A stretch of 64,000 bases of DNA from CAZART01 sp964487555 (GTDB lineage: Bacteria; Bacteroidota; Rhodothermia; Rhodothermales; VXPQ01), in NCBI GenBank assembly GCA_964487555.1, contig CAZART010000006.1, positions 31,212-95,211 of the forward strand, read 5' to 3'. A program made the position numbers and the translations under genes. Below are positions 1 to 7,356 of the stretch, piece by piece; positions within the stretch are counted from its first letter, which is position 1; every line of letters begins with the position of its first letter. The notes below the pieces were generated by a model, which saw only the letters and a list, made by a program, of their open reading frames with translations, was not told where the DNA came from and made no database searches.

Positions 1-435
1 ATCGCGGACATGCTTCCGATCAGTCTGGCCTCCTGGGTGCCCAGGCTGTTCGATTTGACCGTGTCGCTGGCCGTCATCACATTTCTGTTCGCTGCCCTCT
101 TTAAGATTCTGCCCGATGCCGAGATTCGGTGGAGGGACGTATGGGCCGGCGCCATCGTTACGGCCATCCTGTTCGTGCTGGGAAAGTTCGGCATCGGCCT
201 TTATCTCGGTCAGAGCGATCCGGGCAGCGCGTACGGTGCCGCGGGCTCGCTGGCGATCGTCCTCATCTGGATCTATTTCTCGTCGATGATGCTGCTGCTC
301 GGAGCCGAGTTCACGCAGGTATGGGCCCGGCGATACGGCAAGAGAATTCAGCCTTCGAAGGGTGCGGTACGCGTCGTGTGGAACGCAAAGGGAAACATCC
401 AGAGAGGCGAAGACGACGTGCATGCGCCGGGGTGA
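1..435 (+). CDS. YihY/BrkB-family inner-membrane protein, C-terminal part
   Basis: The reading frame is open from the first base of the window, so only the last 144 residues are present; the family is usually about 270-320 residues. Three hydrophobic segments are visible at about residues 18-37, 47-68 and 78-102. The last contains the family-typical YGAAGSLAIVLIWIYFSS stretch followed by LLGAEFTQVWARRYG. The role of this widespread polytopic protein is not firmly established (old names: ribonuclease BN, virulence factor BrkB). The charged tail after residue 115 is not conserved-looking and is encoded by the first copy of a tandem repeat that runs past the stop codon. Confidence 0.85.
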   Translation: MADMLPISLASWVPRLFDLTVSLAVITFLFAALFKILPDAEIRWRDVWAGAIVTAILFVLGKFGIGLYLGQSDPGSAYGAAGSLAIVLIWIYFSSMMLLLGAEFTQVWARRYGKRIQPSKGAVRVVWNAKGNIQRGEDDVHAPG

Positions 436-564
436 TTAGACGATGGCGTACGACGGAGTGACAAGACGACGTGCATGCGCCGGGGTGATTAGACGATGGC
501 GTACGACGGACAAGACGACGCGCGTGCGCCGAGGTGATTAGAAGTTGAGCGTGCGCCGGGGTGA
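412..564 (+). repeat. degenerate tandem repeat across the yihY-like stop codon
   Basis: A 46-base unit starting GACGACGTGCATGCGCCGGG occurs at 412-457 and again, identical, at 465-510. A shortened, mutated third copy lies at 514-542 and a 16-base tail at 549-564. The first copy supplies the last codons and stop of the upstream gene, so the repeat probably arose by slippage or duplication at the gene end. It fills the gap to the convergent channel gene. Confidence 0.8.
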
Positions 565-573
565 AACGCGCTC

Positions 574-2592
574 CTACGTCTTTGCGAGCACGATGAGTTC
601 ATCCGCACCGGTCAGGGTCCAGCGATCCTCCGGGTTCGGATTTATACGAACGCCTCCTCCCGGACGGCCCTCTTCACGGCTCAGACGAATTCCAAGTGCG
701 ATTTCATCGTGCGCGCGCGCCGCTTGCCGGATCTCACGGAATCCGATGTGCTGCTCCGCGAGACCGTAGAGCGCGGCGGATCGAAAGAAGAACTCGGCTC
801 CACCGGGTCCGAACAGCTCATTGAAGACGACGCTCAGCTCGCGTCGCAAGGCGACGTGCGCGAGGATGTGGCTGAGGATGAGCGGGCTGATGATCACCTC
901 GCCGGCGCGCCGCCGGAAAAGACGAGCGTTTTCCGGATCCAACAATTCGATCAGCACCTCGGGGCGGTTCTCTTCCTCATCGAGAAGCGTTCGAAGCAGC
1001 ACGTACCCGAGAATGGTCCGCGCATCTGATTCCTCTTCGGAATCCATCCAATCGCTGGCCAGAAATACGATGTTGTCGTACGAGCCTGGTTTTATACCCA
1101 GGATATCCTTCCGGACGGTGTAGTCGCCGTCGACCTGTCGAACCTGAACGCGCTCCGGCTCAAGCTGGAGGCGTTCTACCGCAGGCGTTCGCTCGCCGGC
1201 AGGTACGCGCGAGAGGACGTCCACGTCGAAGTGCTCCGATGAGTAGCTGGCGAACTCCACAAGCAGCGACATCACTTTGTGACTCCAACCCAGAATGAGC
1301 ACGCGGCGCGGAGCTTCATGCCACGACGACTGATTTTCGAGGTGGGTCGCGCGCGACGCGGCCTGGGCCGGTTGTGACTCGGCGACACAGTCCTCGTAGG
1401 CACGTGCGATGAATACGAGACGGTCGTCCTTCTGAAGCTCGAACGAAGATGACGGATTCAGGTGCGAGACAAAGCGGCTTTCGATGGGGCGGACGACACC
1501 GCATAAAATGGCGTTCGGGAACAGATCTGCTAGTAGTCCGATCTCGAGGGCCTCATACTCCGGAAAACTGCGAACGTAGACCTCGTTACCGTACCGGTGG
1601 GAGAGCAATTCCGCATACAAAAAGGAGAGACCACGGTGCCTGACGTTCTGTGCGATCAAGCGGCTGATAAACGAATCGCTCGCGATCACATTAATGTCGC
1701 CACCGCGGTAGGAGTTCTCGGCGACGGGGATCTTCTGCGCGTCAAAAATCTCTGCGACGACGGCCGGGCCGGACGCCCTGTCCTCGCGGTCTGAGAGTGA
1801 GATGAGGGTCTTGATTACGCGGGCGTCCGTGGCTGTCGCACCGCCCAGCATAATATCAGAACCGGGGATGATAATGACCGAAGCGTCTCGATAGGCGACG
1901 CGACGAAGGTGTTCCAGACGGAGCGAGCTTCCGGATCGCAGTACGATACGCCGCTCGTCCCACTTCCCCTCAAGAGCCTCACGCAGTTCCACGACACGCT
2001 CGGCGGTAACTTCATCCATGAGTATGACGATGCGAAATTTCCGGACGCCGCGCCGCCGCAAAAATCGTCGGACGCGGCCTTCGGACAGCATCAATTCGCG
2101 GGCGATAATAGCCGTCCGATTCGTCCAGCCCAGAATCAGCACGTGATCGGCGACGGCGACGGGGGTAAGCCCGCGCTCCAGATGCCGCATGGTCTGGTTC
2201 AGCCACTGCGTGAGAATCGCTACGAGTGAGCCTAAGAAGACGACGTAGCCGAGCACGGTAATAACGGTGGAGAGCGTGCGCACAAATAGGCCGGTATCGT
2301 CGCCAAGATACCCCGGATCCGTGAGCCGTAGGAATGCCCACCAGATTGCATCGCCCAACGCCGGAAACTGGTCCGAGAACATCCAGGCCGCTATGCCGCC
2401 CACAACGGCGATCAGCACGATCACGCCCGCGACAAAAAGCAGGCGCGTACGAATGCCTCGCTGTACCCACCGTTCCAGGAGAAATTTGACACGGTCCTGA
2501 AGCTGAAAAACGGCCAAGGTGGGGAGCGCTGAGCGCGTTGAGAATGGAGGGGTCGATAGAGGCAGGATGGCCGTTCGTTCACTGGCGACCAC
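574..2592 (-). CDS. CASTOR/POLLUX-like ion channel with RCK/TrkA-N domains
   Basis: About 672 residues from the chosen start. Two membrane helices (about 51-72 and 102-128) flank a pore-loop-like stretch WWAFLRLTDPGYLG. They are followed by two cytosolic nucleotide-binding (RCK/TrkA-N-like) units beginning VLILGWTNRTAIIAREL and RVLILGWSHKVMSLLVEF. This is the layout of bacterial homologues of the plant channels CASTOR and POLLUX, which gate cation flow. The frame stays open to an ATG at 2736, but that start would overlap the divergent kinase gene. The GTG at 2592 leaves room for a promoter and removes a low-quality N-terminal extension, so I prefer it. Ion specificity cannot be read from the sequence. 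Confidence 0.85.
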   Translation of the reverse strand: MVASERTAILPLSTPPFSTRSALPTLAVFQLQDRVKFLLERWVQRGIRTRLLFVAGVIVLIAVVGGIAAWMFSDQFPALGDAIWWAFLRLTDPGYLGDDTGLFVRTLSTVITVLGYVVFLGSLVAILTQWLNQTMRHLERGLTPVAVADHVLILGWTNRTAIIARELMLSEGRVRRFLRRRGVRKFRIVILMDEVTAERVVELREALEGKWDERRIVLRSGSSLRLEHLRRVAYRDASVIIIPGSDIMLGGATATDARVIKTLISLSDREDRASGPAVVAEIFDAQKIPVAENSYRGGDINVIASDSFISRLIAQNVRHRGLSFLYAELLSHRYGNEVYVRSFPEYEALEIGLLADLFPNAILCGVVRPIESRFVSHLNPSSSFELQKDDRLVFIARAYEDCVAESQPAQAASRATHLENQSSWHEAPRRVLILGWSHKVMSLLVEFASYSSEHFDVDVLSRVPAGERTPAVERLQLEPERVQVRQVDGDYTVRKDILGIKPGSYDNIVFLASDWMDSEEESDARTILGYVLLRTLLDEEENRPEVLIELLDPENARLFRRRAGEVIISPLILSHILAHVALRRELSVVFNELFGPGGAEFFFRSAALYGLAEQHIGFREIRQAARAHDEIALGIRLSREEGRPGGGVRINPNPEDRWTLTGADELIVLAKT

Positions 2593-2715
2593 AATATAGC
2601 AGGTTCGCGCATCGGTCGCCGTTCGGCGCCCATCCTGAAAGAAATAGCGGGATCGTAGAAATTCTAAAGTACCTTTGCAACCGTTATTGTAAGGAGACGA
2701 CCTGCGATCGACGCA
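2593..2715. promoter_or_regulatory. divergent intergenic region between channel and kinase genes
   Basis: This A+T-richer stretch separates two divergent genes and should hold promoters for both. An AAGGAG at 2691-2696 points to the + strand gene but lies about 19 bases before its GTG start, which is longer than the normal spacing. No convincing -35/-10 pair could be assigned. Confidence 0.3.
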
Positions 2716-3825
2716 GTGCGGCACACCAGACATCAATCGCGTCTAACCAGGATGGAAATTCGGCTCGGTCTCGACTATACGGCGGTGTTCGCCGTGCTCT
2801 CAGAACTGGTGGAGATCGGTCTCGTGGTTATGAACCCGTCGGGTGAAATGGATTTCGCCAGCGGACGTGCCCGCTCACTGCTCGGCTGCGGAGATGATCT
2901 GTCCGTCGATGGCTGCCCCCGGGAAGTCCAATCGACGCTGGCGGAGATCGTTCATGACGTGCGCTCCGGCGCAGTCCGATCTTCCCAGAAGCAAATCCGC
3001 TTCGAGGCCAACGGGAAGAGCCACGACCTTAACCTCGAGGGATATCCTATAGACGAGGGAGACTGCTCCGGCGTGCTAATTCTGGTGAGGGACGCAGATA
3101 TCATGCGGAAAATGGCGCAGGATCTGCGGCTGTCCGCACAGCTTCGCAACACGCGCCGGCTTTATCAGGCCGTCGTTCACGATCTGAGGCAGCCGATATC
3201 GGCGATCATGGTTCATCTCGACCTGCTTCGTGACCGGCTGGACATTGAGGAGCAAAACGGCGCAGAAAGCAATCCGGCGCTTAAATCGCTGACGGTGATC
3301 AGAAACCAGGTGACGGACCTTAGCCGCACGCTCACGCTCATGCTGGAGGAGATCCAACCGTCCGAAAGGCAGGAGCGAGGGTTCAGCCTTCGGGACGCAC
3401 TCGAAGACGTGGTGCGCCTGATCGAGCCGCAGGCCGCTCAGCAGGAGGTGGAGGTGAGCGTCGAGTTGAGCAAGCATGCCGCGCGCATGAGTGGTTCGCG
3501 ACAGATGCTCAAGCAAGCGCTTCTCAACCTGGCCGTCAACGCGCTTGATGCCATGCCTGAAGGCGGGCACGTGAAGGTAGCGTTGGACGTTTCGGACAGC
3601 GAAGCCGAGATTGAAATTGAGGATACCGGAATGGGCATCCCGCCTGACGTCCTCTCACACATTTTTGAGATGCACTACACGACGAAGGCGGCCGGTACAG
3701 GAGTCGGTCTCTTCGTGGCTCGGGATGTCATCGAGCGGCATGGCGGACGAATCGAGGTCGACACCGAAACCGGCCGAGGAACGCTCTTTCGTGTCATTCT
3801 ACCGGTCAGCACGAATGGTTCGTAG
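2716..3825 (+). CDS. PAS-domain sensor histidine kinase
   Basis: 369 residues from GTG 2716; an ATG at 2752 is an equally possible start. There are no membrane helices, so it is probably soluble. An N-terminal PAS-like domain (about residues 15-125) is followed by the H box VVHDLRQPISAIMVHLDLL with the phosphoacceptor His. The HATPase_c domain has an N box NLAVNALDAMPEGG, G1 box IEDTGMGIPPDVL and the lid/G2 TGVGLFVARDVIERHGG. These make it an autophosphorylating kinase of the NtrB-like HisKA/HATPase type. No response regulator is adjacent, so its partner is unknown. It is divergent from the channel gene and could sense a related signal (inference). Confidence 0.9.
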   Translation: MRHTRHQSRLTRMEIRLGLDYTAVFAVLSELVEIGLVVMNPSGEMDFASGRARSLLGCGDDLSVDGCPREVQSTLAEIVHDVRSGAVRSSQKQIRFEANGKSHDLNLEGYPIDEGDCSGVLILVRDADIMRKMAQDLRLSAQLRNTRRLYQAVVHDLRQPISAIMVHLDLLRDRLDIEEQNGAESNPALKSLTVIRNQVTDLSRTLTLMLEEIQPSERQERGFSLRDALEDVVRLIEPQAAQQEVEVSVELSKHAARMSGSRQMLKQALLNLAVNALDAMPEGGHVKVALDVSDSEAEIEIEDTGMGIPPDVLSHIFEMHYTTKAAGTGVGLFVARDVIERHGGRIEVDTETGRGTLFRVILPVSTNGS

Positions 3826-4011
3826 ATCAGCAGCTCGCGGCGCCCGCCGTCCGCAAATCGGGAGATCCGAACATCGAATCTTCAAAACCTATTAACGACC
3901 TGCCGATGTACGAATATCCTTCATCGTGTATCTTCAGTGGCGCCAGACCAGACGGTTCAGTGGATCACTAACGAGTGGGACGCAACGAAAAAGAATTTTT
4001 TTTTGGTAGCT

Positions 4012-4728
4012 ATGCCGGGAAAGCCCGTAAACCTCCGAAAGGAAAACGAACGCAACCTGAACTTTTGGGAGCGCCTGTATCTCCCCGAGATCTTCAAGGG
4101 CCTCGGATACACCTTCAACAAAATGAGGGAGCCGCTCTACACGTTTCAATATCCCGATGAGCAGTGGTATCCACCCGACAGCTATCGTGGACGTCCCGTG
4201 CTCGTGGAGGAGGAGGGGAAGCCGCGGTGCGTCTCATGCAACCTGTGCGCACGTGCGTGTCCGCCGATGGCTATCTCTATGCAATCGCACGAGATTGACG
4301 GAGCGAAGGAGCGCGAGCCCGAGTGGTTCGAAATCAATATGCTCCGATGCATCTACTGCGGATACTGCGAAGAGGTGTGCCCGGAGGAGGCCATCGTGAT
4401 GTCGAAAGAATATGACCTCACCTTCCAGAGCCGCGAGGAAGCGATCTTCGGGCTCGAGCGGCTCCTCGTTCCCAAAGAGCGGCTAAAAGATCGGCTTGAG
4501 TACCTCGACGGCTACAAAGATCCCCAATTCGGCCAGCATTGGGATTTTAAGCATGAGAACAACATCCACAGTCTGAAGGATCGGCACTTCCTCGCGTACC
4601 TGGCAGAGGAAGCGATGGAGGATGTCGAAGAGGCCATCCATCTTACGGGCACCGAGCATGTCGCTGCCGATCAGGACTGGGGCTCCGAACGCGAGGGGCC
4701 GTCGGAAACTATAGACACCGCTCGCTGA
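4012..4728 (+). CDS. nuoI: NuoI-like 2x[4Fe-4S] ferredoxin subunit (complex I subunit I type)
   Basis: 238 residues from ATG 4012; the frame is open to GTG 3937. Two cluster-binding motifs, CVSCNLCARACP and CIYCGYCEEVCPEEAI, are separated by about 40 residues, as in NuoI, which passes electrons through clusters N6a/N6b to quinone. The N-terminal FWERLYLPEIFKGLGYTF and the YP..QWYPPDSYRGRPVL segment also match NuoI rather than a generic ferredoxin. The C-terminal part is longer than in most NuoI. No other complex I gene lies within the window, so it is an orphan here. A run of nine Ts (3996-4004) lies just before the start, so an upstream start could be subject to slippage. Confidence 0.85.
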   Translation: MPGKPVNLRKENERNLNFWERLYLPEIFKGLGYTFNKMREPLYTFQYPDEQWYPPDSYRGRPVLVEEEGKPRCVSCNLCARACPPMAISMQSHEIDGAKEREPEWFEINMLRCIYCGYCEEVCPEEAIVMSKEYDLTFQSREEAIFGLERLLVPKERLKDRLEYLDGYKDPQFGQHWDFKHENNIHSLKDRHFLAYLAEEAMEDVEEAIHLTGTEHVAADQDWGSEREGPSETIDTAR

Positions 4729-4743
4729 GCGAAACGACCGGTC

Positions 4744-4787
4744 CTCACCAATCGAAGTAAACGACTTCGAATCTTAAGGATGGTGAG
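4744..4787 (+). terminator. nested stem-loop downstream of nuoI-like gene
   Basis: An outer pair CTCACCA (4744-4750) / TGGTGAG (4781-4787) encloses an inner perfect hairpin TCGAAGT-AAACG-ACTTCGA (4752-4770). It begins 15 bases after the stop codon. There is no U-tract, so it may be a processing or 3'-end structure rather than a classical intrinsic terminator. Confidence 0.45.
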
Positions 4788-4804
4788 ACACAGTCGATAC
4801 GTCT

Positions 4805-4820
4805 GATTGCAAGTGCAATC
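4805..4820. promoter_or_regulatory. perfect palindrome, operator-like
   Basis: GATTGCA-AG-TGCAATC is a perfect 7-bp inverted repeat with a 2-base centre. It ends four bases before the ATG of the small ORF at 4824. At this position it could be an operator or a start-blocking hairpin. No matching regulator is identified. Confidence 0.35.
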
Positions 4821-4823
4821 AAC

Positions 4824-5018
4824 ATGTCGACTCTGATGCCAGAAGACCGGTCAAAGCGTGTTCACAATGACGCAGCATCATCCGCATTGCGATACTATTC
4901 CCGGAAAGTGTACGATGACGCCTGGTCCAGATACAGGACCGCGGGCGCGCCGTTCGGCGATTCTGACGTCGGAATGCTGATCTGGTTTGTTTACGACCAG
5001 GGAACGCGCATGAATTGA
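4824..5018 (+). CDS. small hypothetical protein
   Basis: A 64-residue reading frame, MSTLMPEDRSKRVHNDAA..., of unknown family. It is hydrophilic and rich in charged residues in the first half, with an aromatic C-terminal part (GMLIWFVYDQGTRMN) and no signal peptide. It sits alone between the nuoI-like gene and a convergent outer-membrane gene, right behind a palindrome. Codon use looks like the neighbouring genes, which is the main reason to keep it. It could still be chance. Confidence 0.4.
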   Translation: MSTLMPEDRSKRVHNDAASSALRYYSRKVYDDAWSRYRTAGAPFGDSDVGMLIWFVYDQGTRMN

Positions 5019-5063
5019 TGCTTCAGATTACGCGACCGCCGACAGGTGTGAGCGAGACCGCGC

Positions 5064-5915
5064 TCAGAACTGATACGCAAAGCCGGTTGCAAGAACAAAT
5101 CGAGCACCATCTCCCGCCGAACCCGTCAGATCAGCCACGGCGGGCGTAATCACGAGTGGAATCCGCCGGAAGGGAGCGATCGAAAGCCCTAAATTGAGGT
5201 CTTGTCCCGTCCAATCGGCGACGGCTCCTATACTCCTCATAATCCGCACACCCAGCGAGCCGAAGAGATTCAGCCCGTTCGCCTCACCGTCTCGGATGTT
5301 GTCCTCCGTGACGAAGCGGCCTCCACCGACGCCGAGGGTCGTCGTTATCGCACTAAAGGCTGCCTCGGGATTCGTACGCGTTCGGAAGATTCTGGTGGCT
5401 ACGACATAGCCACTCGTACCACTGTCGGTGCCGCTTGTCGTCAGCACGTTCTCGACGCCCACCCCGATGCCAATGTCCGCGGGGAGGATTCGATGGACCA
5501 TGATGCTCAAGCTTCGATCGTCGAAGAAATCGGAAGCGGTGTCCCATACCGTGAAGGCCAGTTCGACGCCGACGTAACGAACCGGGTCGCCGAGTCCGAT
5601 CCCCGCGGTTAACGCGCCATCTTTCGCATCTGAAAACCGGATTCGATTCTGATAGCCTACTCCTGCAAAAACGTCGCGCCAGCCGGCTCCGAAGGCCGTC
5701 GGCGTTCCGATGGAGAGACCGGGCACGGCGATCAGTACCGGTTTGAGTTCTATATGCGCCGGTCTACTGGGGAGGAGATATTTTTCAACGAGCGAGTCGG
5801 CCGCGACATTTTGATACACACCCGCCGAAGTGTCGGGGTTCGCAGGCTGTCCCAGGGCTGCGACGGTGGTCAGCAGCGAAACGCAGAAGGCAACGAGGAG
5901 CACCGGGATGTACAT
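5064..5915 (-). CDS. putative outer-membrane beta-barrel protein
   Basis: 283 residues with a clear signal peptide (MYIPVLLVAFCVSLLTTVAA, cleavage near ALG-QP). After a short spacer come alternating Gly/aromatic amphipathic strands such as FAGVGYQNRIRF, LTAGIGLGDPVRYVGVELAF and ADIGIGVGVENVL. The protein ends in FVLATGFAYQF, an aromatic C-terminus typical of barrels inserted by BamA. No named family is recognised. It converges on the small ORF at 4824 and is followed on the same strand by another exported protein, but a gap of about 180 bases argues for separate transcription. Confidence 0.65.
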   Translation of the reverse strand: MYIPVLLVAFCVSLLTTVAALGQPANPDTSAGVYQNVAADSLVEKYLLPSRPAHIELKPVLIAVPGLSIGTPTAFGAGWRDVFAGVGYQNRIRFSDAKDGALTAGIGLGDPVRYVGVELAFTVWDTASDFFDDRSLSIMVHRILPADIGIGVGVENVLTTSGTDSGTSGYVVATRIFRTRTNPEAAFSAITTTLGVGGGRFVTEDNIRDGEANGLNLFGSLGVRIMRSIGAVADWTGQDLNLGLSIAPFRRIPLVITPAVADLTGSAGDGARFVLATGFAYQF

Positions 5916-6094
5916 CTTAGCGGGCGACGATTCTCTGAATTACGACGAGAACGATGACGTGCGCCCGCGTTGTCGGAAGCGGGGTGCGCGACGTCACCAC
6001 ATATTACGCGCGGCGCAACCCTACCACGATGCGCTACGCGACAAAAGCTGCAAGAGAAGCGACACGGAGGTCAAGATGCAGGGGCAACCTGTTC

Positions 6095-6727
6095 TCAGCG
6101 CGACGCGGCGTCGGCGAGAGTCGAAAGCACGGCGTGCGTTCCCTGGAATTCCTCAGACGGCTCCATGAGAAATTCTGGAGACGCGGTTCGAACGAGCTGA
6201 TTAAACGCTTCGAGGCTTTCAATCAATTTTGACGGGGAAACATGCTCGCGCTTCGTCAATCCATCGAGACTTCTCGCGAGGCTCTGCGCCATATCCTCGT
6301 CGGCACCGTCCTGTGCGAGTGCCAGCGAAAGGGCTTCACGGTAGGAATCCGATTCGGATGATTCTCCCTGCAAAACGCTCCCTAGCATCGTGCGCGTTGC
6401 CTTTGAGAGCGCGCGGAGGTGAGGCGCCACCGTGGACGATGAGGGCCCTTCCTGCTCGAGACTTCGATTTAAATGTGACGCCGTGTTATACACCAGGCGG
6501 CGCGTCCCGGAAGTGGAAAAGCGGGCCCTGAATGTCGGCGTCGCATGGTTGACCGGTGAGAGGGTCCCTCCGGCGATACTGCTCGACGAGGCGATTACGC
6601 CCGACGCATTCGACAACTGGGGTGTGAACTGAGCCTGGACAGGCACAGTCAAGATAGCGAAGATGAATGCGATTGCGACGGTTACTAGTCCGATAGCGTC
6701 GCGCCGTGTGCCGGGATTTTTTTGCAT
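6095..6727 (-). CDS. exported protein of unknown function
   Basis: 210 residues from the ATG at 6727, chosen because it begins a good signal peptide (MQKNPGTRRDAIGLVTVAIA... up to VQA-QF). The frame is open back to 6883, but that extension looks non-coding and would bury the signal. The mature part is Ser/Ala/Thr-rich at first and then helical and acidic (about residues 90-200), with no Cys and no recognisable domain. It is divergent from the sensor kinase operon at 7357, with an intergenic region of about 630 bases between the two chosen starts. Confidence 0.6.
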   Translation of the reverse strand: MQKNPGTRRDAIGLVTVAIAFIFAILTVPVQAQFTPQLSNASGVIASSSSIAGGTLSPVNHATPTFRARFSTSGTRRLVYNTASHLNRSLEQEGPSSSTVAPHLRALSKATRTMLGSVLQGESSESDSYREALSLALAQDGADEDMAQSLARSLDGLTKREHVSPSKLIESLEAFNQLVRTASPEFLMEPSEEFQGTHAVLSTLADAASR

Positions 6728-6912
6728 AGCGATTTGCTTAGATATTAGTACCTCAAACATCGAAACGGGGCTCGGGTCTGCGACCCGTCCCGGCGAGAAT
6801 CCGAAACGACTCACCGCCGCGATTTCCAACCTTTTCACCAACCATCCTCGCCTTATAGCGAGAAAATACGACATCTTGCGCAAGGCCGATATCGCTTCCT
6901 GCGTACTCTAGC

Positions 6913-6928
6913 TGCGCTTTTGGCGCAT
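6913..6928. promoter_or_regulatory. ATGCGCCAAA-type motif upstream of the kinase/regulator operon
   Basis: Reads TGCGC-TTTTG-GCGCAT. The minus strand at 6919-6928 is ATGCGCCAAA, a word repeated at four other intergenic places in this window. It lies between the divergent exported-protein gene and the sensor kinase. It may be an operator; a REP-like hairpin is the alternative. Confidence 0.45.
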
Positions 6929-7356
6929 TCTAACAGAATGTTACGGAGAAGGAACCTGTATCCCTGTGAGAGGACTGGAATTTTTACTTAATTAAGAATA
7001 CCGTAACTATGGAAAGATGCTCATCCCCGTTTGGAAGACGATGATTGTCGCCATTGGCTTAGACATAGCCTCTTTCTTGACCTAGATTATATCAGCTAAT
7101 TGTTCTACTATTAACACCAGATGCAGCTATACGGCACAATCGAACAGGATACATGAAGCGGGTACTCGGTATCCGACCTCGCCGCACGACGTCTTTTTGC
7201 CTCAGACGTAGTGCGCGACGGGGGTAGTTCTCATCGGATGCGTCACGACCAAAACCGGTCTCGGACTCGCGTCGGTAAGGCGCAAGCTAGGACCGGTGGT
7301 TGCCTCTGGTTCGTAACCCGCGCTGTATTCAACCATTAGGACTCACCCACCCCCTT
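6929..7356. other. long leader/intergenic region before the sensor kinase
   Basis: About 430 bases without a supported gene. It is A+T-rich between 6980 and 7130, with the 8-base palindrome TTAATTAA near 6988 and a TTGACC at about 7077, either of which could belong to a promoter. The region from 7140 to 7299 holds nothing I can name. The kinase frame is open from TTG 7300, but ATG 7357 is the better start. Confidence 0.4.

Noticed and set aside
2593..2736. N-terminal extension of the channel gene to ATG 2736
   Set aside because: It would overlap the divergent kinase start and leave no promoter; the extra 48 residues do not look like protein of this family.
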